The position numbers were made by a program, and so were the translations under genes. Shown piece after piece: positions 36,226 through 44,295 of a stretch of DNA of 64,000 bases (position 1 is its first letter; the number at the start of each line of letters is the position of its first letter). Location of the stretch: assembly GCA_023440705.1 (NCBI GenBank), contig JAEXRP010000054.1, positions 21,006 to 85,005 of the forward strand, given 5' to 3'. Under the pieces are notes generated by a model, which was given only the letters and a program-made list of their open reading frames with translations, was not told the origin of the DNA and did not search any database. Source of the stretch: Soonwooa sp023440705 (GTDB lineage: Bacteria; Bacteroidota; Bacteroidia; Flavobacteriales; Weeksellaceae).

Positions 36226-38037
36226 ATGATAACAGAGACTGGAAATCCTGAAAATGAAGAAAACAAAGTATCTTTAGATGAATCTCAAAACAATTCGGAG
36301 CAAAATCATCATCACGATGACATCGATTACGAAGCAGAAATAGAAGCTTTGCCCGAAGAAAATCCGATAGAATCCTTGTCTTTGGATCAAATATTGGACG
36401 AGTTGGAGAAAATTGTCAACCTAAAAGATGCTGGCTCACATTCGAGAAAATTCCAACAACTGCGAGATGCTGCTAATCTTCATATTCACGACGAAATTGA
36501 AGAGAAAAAACATCAATACACAGAAGAAGGTAACGACGAGACCAACTTCAGTTATCAACATCCAAAGGCGTCGCGCCTTTCTGCTTTAGTCAACATTTAT
36601 AAAGAAAAAATGGATGACTTCCACAAAAAGCAAGAAGAAGAACAGTCTAAAAACTTAGCAGAACGCCACGATATCATCGAAAGATTAAAAAATCTTTACA
36701 CCAATACCGAGGCAGGCACTAACCTTTTTAAAGCGATTCGTGAGATTAAAGAAGCTTGGTCCAATGCTGGACAAGTTGCAAAATCAGAATTTAAAAACCT
36801 GAATAACAACTACTTCCATCACCTTAAGATGTTCAACGAGATGTTAGATCTTAACAAAGAATATCTTGAGCAAGAGTACAGCCACAATCTGGAAAAACGA
36901 AATCATATTATCGATCGCGCCAAAGAACTTCTTAATGAGCCTTTGGTACAAAAAGCACTTAACGAGTTACAATATCTTCACAAACTTTGGAAAGAAGAAG
37001 CAGAACCAGTTGCAGAAGAATTCCGTGAAAAAACTTGGGAAGAATTCAAAGATATTTCGCAAAAAATACACGAAAGAAAATCTGAACTTTTTGCTAATTT
37101 AGAAAAAGATCAAGAAGCTAATCTTGCAAAAAAAACCGAGATTATCGAAGAATTAAAAAAACTTGCTTCACCTAGTCAAAACGTTAACCATAATTATTGG
37201 CAAAACGCCATTAAAACTGTTGAAAATCTACGCCTTGAGTTTTTAAAAACAGGAAGTGTTCCAAAGAAAGTTTCCAACCAAACTTGGACAGATTTCAAAC
37301 AAAATCTTCGTGCTTTTAACACCGCTAAAAATAGTTTTTATAAAAACTTAAAAGATTCTCAAATCAAAAATTTGGAAACGAAATTAGCTTTAATAAAAAC
37401 GGCGCAAGACAATATGTTATCGGAAGATTGGGAAACTATTGTTCCGCTTTTCAAAAAACTACAAGAAGATTGGAAGCATGTTGGACATGTACCGAGATCA
37501 CAAGCTAATAAAGTTTGGGACGAATTCCGTGAGGCTTGTAACACGTTTTTCAAAAACTTCCGTGACAAAAACAACGCTGCAACCGACAATTGGAAAGATA
37601 ATTTCAAAAATAAACGTGCACTTTTAGATCAATTAAAAACAATTTCTAATGAAGAAGGTAGCATCGAAAAAATTGAGCAAATCAAAAACCAATGGAACGC
37701 CATCGGTAAAGTCCCAAAAGATAAATTGGGCATCAATACAGAGTTTAACAAAACGTTGAGAGATAAGCTTAAACTTAACAAAATCAATGAGTTTGATTTA
37801 AATGAAGAAAATCTAACAGAAAATCAATTAACAGATAAAGCAAGAAAAATTAAAAATCAAATTGCTGATTTAGAAGCTGAAATTGTTAAATTGGATAACA
37901 ATATTTCGTTCTTTAGTAATGCATCGCGAGAAAATCCATTATTAAAAGACACTTATCAAAAATTGGATGACAAAAAAGAGCAATTAGAAAGTTTAAAACA
38001 AACGCTTCACAACATTATTACCAGCAACGATAACTAA
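36226..38037 (+). CDS. DUF349-repeat protein
   Basis: The 603-residue, highly charged, almost wholly helical protein has an acidic N-terminus (about 1-60) and then several ~70-residue DUF349 repeats. Each is marked by a W-x-x-(A/V)-G motif such as WSNAGQV, WKHVGHV and WNAIGKV, with nearby WDEF/FKNFRDK. The C-terminal ~80 residues are coiled coil. There is no signal peptide. The molecular function of DUF349 proteins is not settled. It is cotranscribed with the next gene (12 bp gap). Confidence 0.88.
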   Translation: MITETGNPENEENKVSLDESQNNSEQNHHHDDIDYEAEIEALPEENPIESLSLDQILDELEKIVNLKDAGSHSRKFQQLRDAANLHIHDEIEEKKHQYTEEGNDETNFSYQHPKASRLSALVNIYKEKMDDFHKKQEEEQSKNLAERHDIIERLKNLYTNTEAGTNLFKAIREIKEAWSNAGQVAKSEFKNLNNNYFHHLKMFNEMLDLNKEYLEQEYSHNLEKRNHIIDRAKELLNEPLVQKALNELQYLHKLWKEEAEPVAEEFREKTWEEFKDISQKIHERKSELFANLEKDQEANLAKKTEIIEELKKLASPSQNVNHNYWQNAIKTVENLRLEFLKTGSVPKKVSNQTWTDFKQNLRAFNTAKNSFYKNLKDSQIKNLETKLALIKTAQDNMLSEDWETIVPLFKKLQEDWKHVGHVPRSQANKVWDEFREACNTFFKNFRDKNNAATDNWKDNFKNKRALLDQLKTISNEEGSIEKIEQIKNQWNAIGKVPKDKLGINTEFNKTLRDKLKLNKINEFDLNEENLTENQLTDKARKIKNQIADLEAEIVKLDNNISFFSNASRENPLLKDTYQKLDDKKEQLESLKQTLHNIITSNDN

Positions 38038-38049
38038 AATCTAAAAATC

Positions 38050-38676
38050 ATGTTGAAAAAATTATCATTCCTTTTGATTTTCGGTTTTGCATTTCTACAG
38101 CTAACTGCGCAAGAAGATACAAAAATCGAAGGTCGCGATGTTGCAGATTATATTTCGGTTCCGGGACCTTTAAAAATCGGAGATTCTGAGTTTTTTCTAT
38201 ATTGGAGTAAAAAAAATTCGGCAACATGGTTTCAGCAAAAATATTTGAGAAGCGATGATAACTATGACACCTACGAAGAATTAGTTAATATTTCTTTTTT
38301 CAACAAAGAGATTGATATCGATGACGCTGTTAAGAAAAAAGCTGATAACATTACAAAAAGAAAGACCAACCTTAATGACAATTATTCGTTCATCGATGTT
38401 ATCGAAAGTCCTGATGGCACTGAGTTGATCGTAGATTATTTGGTAACGATTGTCCCAAAAGAAGGTGATGGAGAAGCTTATGCAGAATATAATATTGATC
38501 GATTTCGCCCAACTAAAAACGGTGATCAAAATGGACTATTGATTTTTTCTTATTCAAAGAGATTGTATGGTTCAGATTTTAGAAGTGCTTCGAAATACAT
38601 CAACAAGCAACGCAACAAATTACTGGATTATGTGATCACAGCTCCAATGCCAACAATTAAAGTTCTCGCTAAATAA
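38050..38676 (+). CDS. Exported protein of unknown function
   Basis: The 208-residue protein has a signal peptide (about 1-20, FLQLTAQ) and a mixed alpha/beta mature domain without cysteines. I do not recognise a family. It lies 12 bp after the DUF349 gene and is followed by a strong terminator, so the two form an operon. Aromatic and charged patterns (EFFLYWSKKNSATWFQQKYL) suggest a folded periplasmic domain. Confidence 0.65.
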   Translation: MLKKLSFLLIFGFAFLQLTAQEDTKIEGRDVADYISVPGPLKIGDSEFFLYWSKKNSATWFQQKYLRSDDNYDTYEELVNISFFNKEIDIDDAVKKKADNITKRKTNLNDNYSFIDVIESPDGTELIVDYLVTIVPKEGDGEAYAEYNIDRFRPTKNGDQNGLLIFSYSKRLYGSDFRSASKYINKQRNKLLDYVITAPMPTIKVLAK

Positions 38677-38701
38677 GCATAAACAACCTAATAAAAATTT
38701 C

Positions 38702-38732
38702 AAAACACTTAACTTTGCTTAAGTGTTTTTTA
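38702..38732 (+). terminator. Terminator that also contains the ribD promoter box
   Basis: Perfect 11-bp stem (38702-38712 with 38719-38729), loop CTTTGC and a T-run. It ends only six bases before the ribD ATG. The -7 box TAACTTTG (38710-38717) lies at its tip. Confidence 0.82.
38710..38717 (+). promoter_or_regulatory. -7 promoter box of ribD
   Basis: TAACTTTG is a perfect TAnnTTTG match inside the upstream terminator hairpin, 20 bp before the ATG at 38738. RNA started here would lack the left arm of the hairpin. Confidence 0.5.
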
Positions 38733-38737
38733 TTAAT

Positions 38738-39781
38738 ATGACAGACAAATTTTATCTTCAACGCTGCATACAATTAGCAGAAAAAGCGATTGGCAAAACT
38801 TATCCTAATCCCATGGTTGGTGCAGTTATCGTCCATAACGACAGAATAATCGGCGAAGGTTATCATAAAAAAGCGGGCGAAGCACATGCAGAAATCAACG
38901 CTATTAATTCTGTTAAAGATGAAGATTTTAATTTATTAAAAGAATCTACGATTTATGTTTCTTTAGAACCTTGCGCACATTTTGGAAAAACGCCACCTTG
39001 CGCTTTGAAAATTAAAGAAATTGGTTTCAAAAAAGTGGTGATTGGGATTATCGACAGCCACGATAAAGTGAGCGGAAAAGGCGTCAAAATAATTGAAGAT
39101 GATGGCATCTCTGTAGAATCGGGGATTCTCGAACAAGAAAGCTTGGCGCTTAATAAAAGATTTTTCACTTTTCATCAAAAAAGAAGACCTTACATCATTC
39201 TGAAATGGGCAGAATCGTCCGATGGATTTATGGACAAAAACTTTCAACCAACCCAAATTAGCAACAGTCTTTGCAAGCAATTTGTTCATAAATTGAGAAG
39301 CGAAGAACATGCAATTTTAGTAGGGAAAAACACTGCTTTGCATGACAACCCGAGCTTGACAACGCGAGAAATTACAGGAAGAAATCCTATCAGAATTTTA
39401 ATTGATTTTAAATTAGAAGTTCCTGAAAATTTTGCCATCTTCAACGAAGAAGCGGAAACAATTGTTTTTAATTCTGTAAAAAATGAAGTCAAAAATAATG
39501 TTCAGTTTATTAAGGTTGAAAAGGATAACTTCGTTCAGAATTTAATGGAAAAATTATTCGAGCTAAATATTCAATCGGTTTTGGTAGAAGGCGGAAGTTT
39601 TACGTTGCAACAATTTATCAATGCTAATATTTGGGATGAAGCATTTGTTTTAAAAAACCCTGATTTAAAATTAGAAAACGGGACTAAAGCGCCAATTTTA
39701 AATTTTAAAACTAAAGAAAAAATAGATTTTCGTGATAACATAATCGAATATTGCATTAATCCAGAAAACAATTTTATATAG
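38738..39781 (+). CDS. ribD: Bifunctional riboflavin biosynthesis deaminase/reductase
   Basis: RibD deaminates 2,5-diamino-6-ribosylamino-pyrimidinone phosphate and reduces the ribose side chain in riboflavin synthesis. The N-terminal deaminase has its zinc site in GEAHAEINAI (near residue 51) and PCAHFGKTPPC (near 76-86). The C-terminal reductase (about 145-345) has ILKWAESSDGFM, LRSEEHAILVGKNTAL and VLVEGGSFTLQQFI. ATG 38738 matches the conserved start (MTDKFYLQRCIQLA); a frame extension to 38723 is ignored. Length 347. Confidence 0.95.
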   Translation: MTDKFYLQRCIQLAEKAIGKTYPNPMVGAVIVHNDRIIGEGYHKKAGEAHAEINAINSVKDEDFNLLKESTIYVSLEPCAHFGKTPPCALKIKEIGFKKVVIGIIDSHDKVSGKGVKIIEDDGISVESGILEQESLALNKRFFTFHQKRRPYIILKWAESSDGFMDKNFQPTQISNSLCKQFVHKLRSEEHAILVGKNTALHDNPSLTTREITGRNPIRILIDFKLEVPENFAIFNEEAETIVFNSVKNEVKNNVQFIKVEKDNFVQNLMEKLFELNIQSVLVEGGSFTLQQFINANIWDEAFVLKNPDLKLENGTKAPILNFKTKEKIDFRDNIIEYCINPENNFI

Positions 39782-39784
39782 AAA

Positions 39785-40387
39785 ATGTTCGAATATCAAA
39801 GTATAGAAAAAGCAGTTGAAGATGTTTTAATAAAGGAAAAAGGCAGCAAATTTATTGGATTTGCTTATCCCGTTGTTTCTGAAGAAGAAGTAAAATCTTG
39901 CCTGCAAAAACTCTACGAAGAACATCCAAAAGCGACGCATCATTGTTATGCTTTTCGATTGGGACTTTCTGGTGAAAATTATCGCGCAAATGACGACGGC
40001 GAACCTAGTGGAAGTGCTGGCTTACCAATCTACAACCAACTTCTTGCGCACCAACTAACCAATATTCTGGTTGTTGTTATTCGATATTATGGTGGAACAA
40101 AATTAGGTGTTTCGGGTTTGGTTAAGACTTATAAAGAAACCGCAAAATTTACTTTAGAATCTGCAAAAATCATCACTAAAGAATTGGAAAGCGATTTAAA
40201 ACTAAGTTTTAAATTCAGTCAGCAGAATGTTATTTTTTCACTATTAAATAAAAACGGAGCACAAATCCTCAACTTCGATGCACAACAGATTTGCACGATT
40301 GATGCCCGAATAAAAACAGCTCAAAAAGAAAACATCTCCAACCAATTGGCGGAGATGCTTTTAGATTTCGAAATTATCGATTTATAA
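39785..40387 (+). CDS. YigZ/IMPACT family protein
   Basis: The 200-residue protein has the IMPACT N-terminal domain: KGSKFIGFAYPVVSEEEV, ATHHCYAFRLG, the signature DDGEPSGSAGLPIYNQL (about 75-92) and VVVIRYYGGTKLGVSGLVKTYK. A smaller C-terminal ferredoxin-like domain follows. Family members are proposed to act in translation control or nucleic acid binding, but no activity is firm. It starts three bases after ribD and is cotranscribed. It converges with the zinc peptidase gene, with 6 bp between and no terminator visible. Confidence 0.92.
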   Translation: MFEYQSIEKAVEDVLIKEKGSKFIGFAYPVVSEEEVKSCLQKLYEEHPKATHHCYAFRLGLSGENYRANDDGEPSGSAGLPIYNQLLAHQLTNILVVVIRYYGGTKLGVSGLVKTYKETAKFTLESAKIITKELESDLKLSFKFSQQNVIFSLLNKNGAQILNFDAQQICTIDARIKTAQKENISNQLAEMLLDFEIIDL

Positions 40388-40393
40388 TATTTG

Positions 40394-41104
40394 TTAGTCG
40401 CGACGACCTCCAAAGAGCATCGATGCCCAGTAGAGAAGCTGTCCAAGAGAGCCAATCGCAGCGACAACATAAGTTCTTGCCGCCCATTTTAGACTATCTT
40501 CGACGCCAACATATTCTTCTTGTGTTACGGTTCCAGATGATTTTAACCACTTCATTGCGCGATTACTTGCATCATATTCAACTGGTAACGTCACAAATGC
40601 GAACAAAGTTGTCACTGCAAAAAGCGCTACTCCGATTGCTAAAATCCATGTATTACCTTGTGGATTGTCAATTGTTCTAGATGCGAACATAACACCAATA
40701 CCCGCCATAATTACGAATTGCGATAATGTAGAACTAATATTAACCATCGGCACCAATTTCGATCTTAGTTGTAACATCGAATAACCAACTGCATGCTGAA
40801 CCGCGTGTCCAACCTCGTGCGCTGCAACTGCCGCAGCCGCTGCATTTCTTTGCATGTATACAGCTTCCGAAAGGTTAACTGTTTTATCAGCAGGATTGTA
40901 ATGATCCGTCAATTGTCCTGGCACCGAAATAACTTGTACGTCGTTGATGCCATTATCTCTCAACATCTTTTCTGCCACTTCTTTTCCGGACATTCCGTTC
41001 TTGAGATGGACTTGAGAATAGTATTGGAACTTAGATTTTAACCGATTGGACACAATCCAACTCGCTAACATCGTAAGACCAATAATTAAATAATAACCCG
41101 TCAT
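40394..41104 (-). CDS. Membrane zinc metallopeptidase (YugP family)
   Basis: The 236-residue protein starts with a membrane helix (about 3-20). The zinc motif HEVGH lies at residues 96-100 within AAAAVAAHEVGHAVQHAVGY, and VGYSMLQLRSKLVP follows as in YugP. Two or three more membrane helices come after it (about 118-142, 152-176 and near the C-terminus). Substrates of YugP peptidases are not known. It is transcribed divergently from the GNAT-like gene. Confidence 0.92.
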   Translation of the reverse strand: MTGYYLIIGLTMLASWIVSNRLKSKFQYYSQVHLKNGMSGKEVAEKMLRDNGINDVQVISVPGQLTDHYNPADKTVNLSEAVYMQRNAAAAAVAAHEVGHAVQHAVGYSMLQLRSKLVPMVNISSTLSQFVIMAGIGVMFASRTIDNPQGNTWILAIGVALFAVTTLFAFVTLPVEYDASNRAMKWLKSSGTVTQEEYVGVEDSLKWAARTYVVAAIGSLGQLLYWASMLFGGRRD

Positions 41105-41164
41105 TTTTATATATTTTTATAACTTTTACTTTGAGTAAATTTGAGTAAAAAGTATGCCAAAGTA

Positions 41165-41195
41165 TTGTAATAACTGCCATTTGCGCTTATATTTG
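41165..41195 (+). promoter_or_regulatory. Promoter of the GNAT-like gene
   Basis: TTG (41165-41167), 20 bp, then a perfect TATATTTG (41188-41195), 16 bp before the ATG at 41212. Confidence 0.65.
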
Positions 41196-41211
41196 TTTAA
41201 TTTTGAAAATT

Positions 41212-42336
41212 ATGTCACAGATCATTATAAAAAAGGTTGAAACTAAAAAGGATTTGGCAGATTTTGTCCAATTCCCGAACGATTTGTATCGCAACAACGA
41301 TAATTACGTTCCGCCTTTAACCAACGACGAACTTAATATTTGGAATCCTAAGGAAAATCCTGCTTTAGAGTATTCAGATGCACAACAATTTTTAGCTTTT
41401 AAAAATGATAAAATCGTTGGTCGTATTGCTGTAATGATCAATCATAAAGAAGAAAAAGATTTAGGCATCAAAAAAGTGAGATTCGGATGGTTAGATTTTA
41501 TTGATGATCAAGAAGTTTCTAAAGCTTTGATTGATGAAGCTGTAAAATATGCTAAAGCCAACAATATCACGAAAATTGAAGGTCCAATGGGCATTACCAA
41601 TCTCGACAAAGCTGGGATGTTAACACTTGGATTTGATAAGCTTGCGACGATGATTGGTATTTATAATGAAGCTTATTACCCAAAACATTTGGAGAATCTT
41701 GGACTTGTAAAAGAAAAAGAATGGGTAGAATTCGAGATTGTTTTCCCTGAGGTTTTGCCAGAAAAAGTTGTAAAATTCAATGATTTAATCAAAGAAAAAT
41801 ACAAACTGAAAGTTTTAGAGTTTAATTCTAAAAAAGAAATTCTTCCTTTGGTAGAGCCAATGTTCAAACTTTTGGATGAGACTTACAAAGGACTTTCTAC
41901 CTATACACCAATTACTGACGAGCAAATCAAACATTATAAAGAGAAATACTTCGGTTTTATTGACAAAGATTACATTATTTGTATTGAAGATGAAAACCAC
42001 AACTTAGTATCCTTCGCGATTACAATGCCTTCCTATTCTCGTGCACTTCAAAAAGCCAACGGGAAGCTTTTCCCTTTTGGTTGGTGGCATCTTTTAAATG
42101 CGGGTAAGAAAAACGATCGCGCTAACTTTTATCTTATTGGTATTCATCCAGAATACCAAAGACGTGGCGTTACGGCAATTATTTTTAAAGAAATCTATGA
42201 GACTTTCAAGAAGAAAGGCGTTAAGTTTTTAGAAACAAATCCAGAACTAGAGGAGAACAAAAACATTCAACTTCTTTGGCAAGATTACGATCCTGTTAAT
42301 CACAAAAGAAGACGAACTTATAGCAAAGAAGTGTAA
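41212..42336 (+). CDS. GNAT-like N-acetyltransferase-fold protein
   Basis: ATG 41212 gives 374 residues; the frame extends to 41203 but the promoter spacing fits 41212. The first half holds a long variable region with a conserved-looking GPMGITNLDKAGMLTLGFD. The second half carries a GNAT-like acetyl-CoA loop, YLIGIHPEYQRRGVTAIIFKEIYETF (about residues 307-332, landmark). Long two-domain proteins of this type are common in Bacteroidota and sometimes misnamed. The substrate is unknown. Confidence 0.8.
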   Translation: MSQIIIKKVETKKDLADFVQFPNDLYRNNDNYVPPLTNDELNIWNPKENPALEYSDAQQFLAFKNDKIVGRIAVMINHKEEKDLGIKKVRFGWLDFIDDQEVSKALIDEAVKYAKANNITKIEGPMGITNLDKAGMLTLGFDKLATMIGIYNEAYYPKHLENLGLVKEKEWVEFEIVFPEVLPEKVVKFNDLIKEKYKLKVLEFNSKKEILPLVEPMFKLLDETYKGLSTYTPITDEQIKHYKEKYFGFIDKDYIICIEDENHNLVSFAITMPSYSRALQKANGKLFPFGWWHLLNAGKKNDRANFYLIGIHPEYQRRGVTAIIFKEIYETFKKKGVKFLETNPELEENKNIQLLWQDYDPVNHKRRRTYSKEV

Positions 42337-42384
42337 AATTTAAACAAATGTTTAGTTTTATTTAAAAAGGAAAATTAAAGATCC

Positions 42385-42567
42385 ATGAAGACTCAAATTA
42401 TCATATACGCAATTCTTATCATTATTTTTTTAGCTTTCAACTTTATTGATCCGATTAAAGACCCGAAAACTAACACCTTGATTAACATAGTTTTTGCAAG
42501 TATTTTATTCCTTTACATTGCATACATCGCATTTGTTATATTGAAAAAAATGGGTAAGAAAAAATAG
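42385..42567 (+). CDS. Small two-helix membrane protein
   Basis: The 60-residue protein has two transmembrane helices (about 5-22 and 33-53) joined by a short polar loop IDPIKDPKTN, and a lysine-rich C-terminus (KKMGKKK), implying the inner membrane with the tail in the cytoplasm. No family is recognised. It sits 48 bp after the GNAT-like gene and 129 bp before nuoA. Confidence 0.6.
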   Translation: MKTQIIIYAILIIIFLAFNFIDPIKDPKTNTLINIVFASILFLYIAYIAFVILKKMGKKK

Positions 42568-42664
42568 GAATCCATTTATTTTTAACCATTCTAAATTAGC
42601 TTTTTTTTGCCATTCTAAAAAGACTTAAAGCCTAGGTTTTTTCTATTATTCGATCTTAATTTTG

Positions 42665-42672
42665 TACTTTTG
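42665..42672 (+). promoter_or_regulatory. -7 promoter box of the nuo operon
   Basis: TACTTTTG matches TAnnTTTG and lies 24 bp before the nuoA ATG (42697). It overlaps a spurious upstream frame extension, which supports the shorter NuoA. Confidence 0.6.
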
Positions 42673-42696
42673 CAGGTGCATAAATTAGGTACAATA

Positions 42697-43062
42697 ATGA
42701 ATTTGCCAGAAAATTATATTCCGATACTCATCCAAGCTGCTGTAGGCCTTGGATTTGTGATAGTTTCTTTATTAGGTGCTCACTTTTTAGGACCAAAAGT
42801 AAAAAGTGAAGTCAAAGACCAAAGTTGGGAATGTGGTGTGGAAAGTGTCGGTAATGCGAGAACACCGTTTTCGGTGAAATATTTCCTAACCGCTATTCTA
42901 TTTGTTTTATTCGATATCGAAATCGTATTCTTCTACCCTTACGCTGTTAACTTCCGCGAGTTGGGTGTCGAAGGCTTTTTAGCTATAGTAACTTTTGTAT
43001 CCATCTTTTTCCTTGGTTTCTTTTATGTTCTTAAAAGAGGCGCTTTGGATTGGGATAAATAA
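42697..43062 (+). CDS. nuoA: NADH-quinone oxidoreductase subunit A
   Basis: A membrane subunit of respiratory complex I. ATG 42697 gives 121 residues with three membrane helices (about 8-29, 62-84 and 89-112). The conserved loop with the quinone-site cysteine is YECG-like, here SWECGVESVGNARTPFSVKYF, followed by FDIEIVFFYPYA. It is the first gene of the fourteen-subunit operon. A start at 42670 would overlap the promoter box. Confidence 0.95.
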   Translation: MNLPENYIPILIQAAVGLGFVIVSLLGAHFLGPKVKSEVKDQSWECGVESVGNARTPFSVKYFLTAILFVLFDIEIVFFYPYAVNFRELGVEGFLAIVTFVSIFFLGFFYVLKRGALDWDK

Positions 43063-43156
43063 TTTTTAACATTAAAAGATTTAAACATTAAATAATTGAA
43101 TTTTATTTCAAACTTTAAAATCATTGAATCTTTAAATATTTAAATCATAAACAAAA
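43063..43156 (+). repeat. AT-rich spacer with 7-bp periodic units (nuoA-nuoB)
   Basis: The spacer reads as consecutive degenerate heptamers, for example TTAAACA (43081-43087) then TTAAATA (43088-43094). ATTGAAT occurs at 43095-43101 and again at 43123-43129, exactly four periods later. There is no open frame and no strong hairpin. Confidence 0.55.
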
Positions 43157-43714
43157 ATGTCAGATAATAAACCAGTCGTTAACATGAACAATCCTGCTCC
43201 TGCTGGTTATGAAGGAGAAGGTTTTTTTGCGACAAAATTAAGTAGCGTTATTGGTCTTGCCAGAAGTTATTCGCTTTGGCCGTTACCATTTGCAACATCT
43301 TGTTGCGGTATCGAATTCATGGCAACACTTAACCCTAACTATGATGCAGCAAGATTCGGGATGGAGCGTAACTCCTTCTCACCTCGTCAAGCTGATATGT
43401 TGATGGTTTGCGGAACTATTTCTAAAAAATTGGGTCCAGTTCTTAAGCAAGTTTATTCACAAATGGCGGAACCAAAATGGGTTGTAGCTGTTGGCGCTTG
43501 TGCTTCTAGTGGTGGTATTTTTGACACATATTCTGTACTTCAAGGTATTGACAAGATTATCCCAGTTGACGTGTACGTACCAGGATGTCCTCCAAGACCA
43601 GAACAAATTATCGAAGGTGTAATGCAAGTCCAAGAACTAGCACAAACCGAAAGTCTTAGAAGAAGAGACTTACCAGAATATAAAGCTTTGTTAGACTCTT
43701 ACGGAATTAAATAA
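43157..43714 (+). CDS. nuoB: NADH-quinone oxidoreductase subunit B
   Basis: This subunit carries the terminal [4Fe-4S] cluster N2 that passes electrons to quinone. The 185-residue protein shows the cluster ligands in TSCCGIEFMA (near residue 49), VGACASSGG (near 115) and PGCPPRPE (near 145). The short acidic C-terminal tail is typical. A 94-bp spacer with degenerate tandem heptamers separates it from nuoA. Confidence 0.97.
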   Translation: MSDNKPVVNMNNPAPAGYEGEGFFATKLSSVIGLARSYSLWPLPFATSCCGIEFMATLNPNYDAARFGMERNSFSPRQADMLMVCGTISKKLGPVLKQVYSQMAEPKWVVAVGACASSGGIFDTYSVLQGIDKIIPVDVYVPGCPPRPEQIIEGVMQVQELAQTESLRRRDLPEYKALLDSYGIK

Positions 43715-43725
43715 ATCAGGAAACA

Positions 43726-44220
43726 ATGACAAACGAATTTGTATTAGAAGCTTTAACACGAGAATTTCCTGATTCTATCCTTGCATCATCGGAGCCTTAT
43801 GGCATGTTAACCATCGAGGTTAAAAAAGATGATACTAAAAAGATTATTCATTATCTAAGAGATTCTTCTTTAGAATTTAATTTTTTAACAGATATCTGTG
43901 GTATTCATTATCCCGAAACACCAGATAAAGAAATCGGCGTTATTTATCATTTACAAAATATGATGGCGAATTTCAGATTACGTCTTAAAGCTTTTATGCC
44001 AAGAGAAAATGCTGAAATAGATTCTTTAACAGAATTATTTGCTGGTGCTAACTGGATGGAGCGCGAAACCTACGATTTCTATGGTATTAACTTTAAAGGA
44101 CATCCAGACTTAAGACCAATTCTTAATATGGACGATCTTGGTTATCACCCAATGTTAAAAGAATATCGACTAGAAGACGGAACAAGAACGGATAAGAACG
44201 ACAGCATGTTCGGAAGATAA
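43726..44220 (+). CDS. nuoC: NADH-quinone oxidoreductase subunit C
   Basis: The 30-kDa-type peripheral subunit of complex I, 164 residues. It is separate from NuoD, unlike the NuoCD fusion of E. coli. The signature is clear: ANWMERETYDFYGINFKGHPDLRPIL (about 110-135, landmark) and LGYHPMLKEYRL. It begins 11 bp after nuoB. A 75-bp spacer of tandem heptamers follows before nuoD. Confidence 0.95.
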   Translation: MTNEFVLEALTREFPDSILASSEPYGMLTIEVKKDDTKKIIHYLRDSSLEFNFLTDICGIHYPETPDKEIGVIYHLQNMMANFRLRLKAFMPRENAEIDSLTELFAGANWMERETYDFYGINFKGHPDLRPILNMDDLGYHPMLKEYRLEDGTRTDKNDSMFGR

Positions 44221-44235
44221 AAAATAATGCAACAA

Positions 44236-44291
44236 GCTATAAGCAATAAGCTAAATGCTTAACGCCTAGAGCCTAAAGCCTAAAGCATTAA
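44236..44291 (+). repeat. Array of eight tandem degenerate heptamers (nuoC-nuoD spacer)
   Basis: Eight successive 7-nt units all begin with GC, at 44236, 44243, 44250, 44257, 44264, 44271, 44278 and 44285. Two adjacent units are identical (GCCTAAA at 44271 and 44278) and the others differ by one to four bases. The array ends five bases before the nuoD ATG. No frame or hairpin explains the periodicity. Confidence 0.8.
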
Positions 44292-44295
44292 TATT

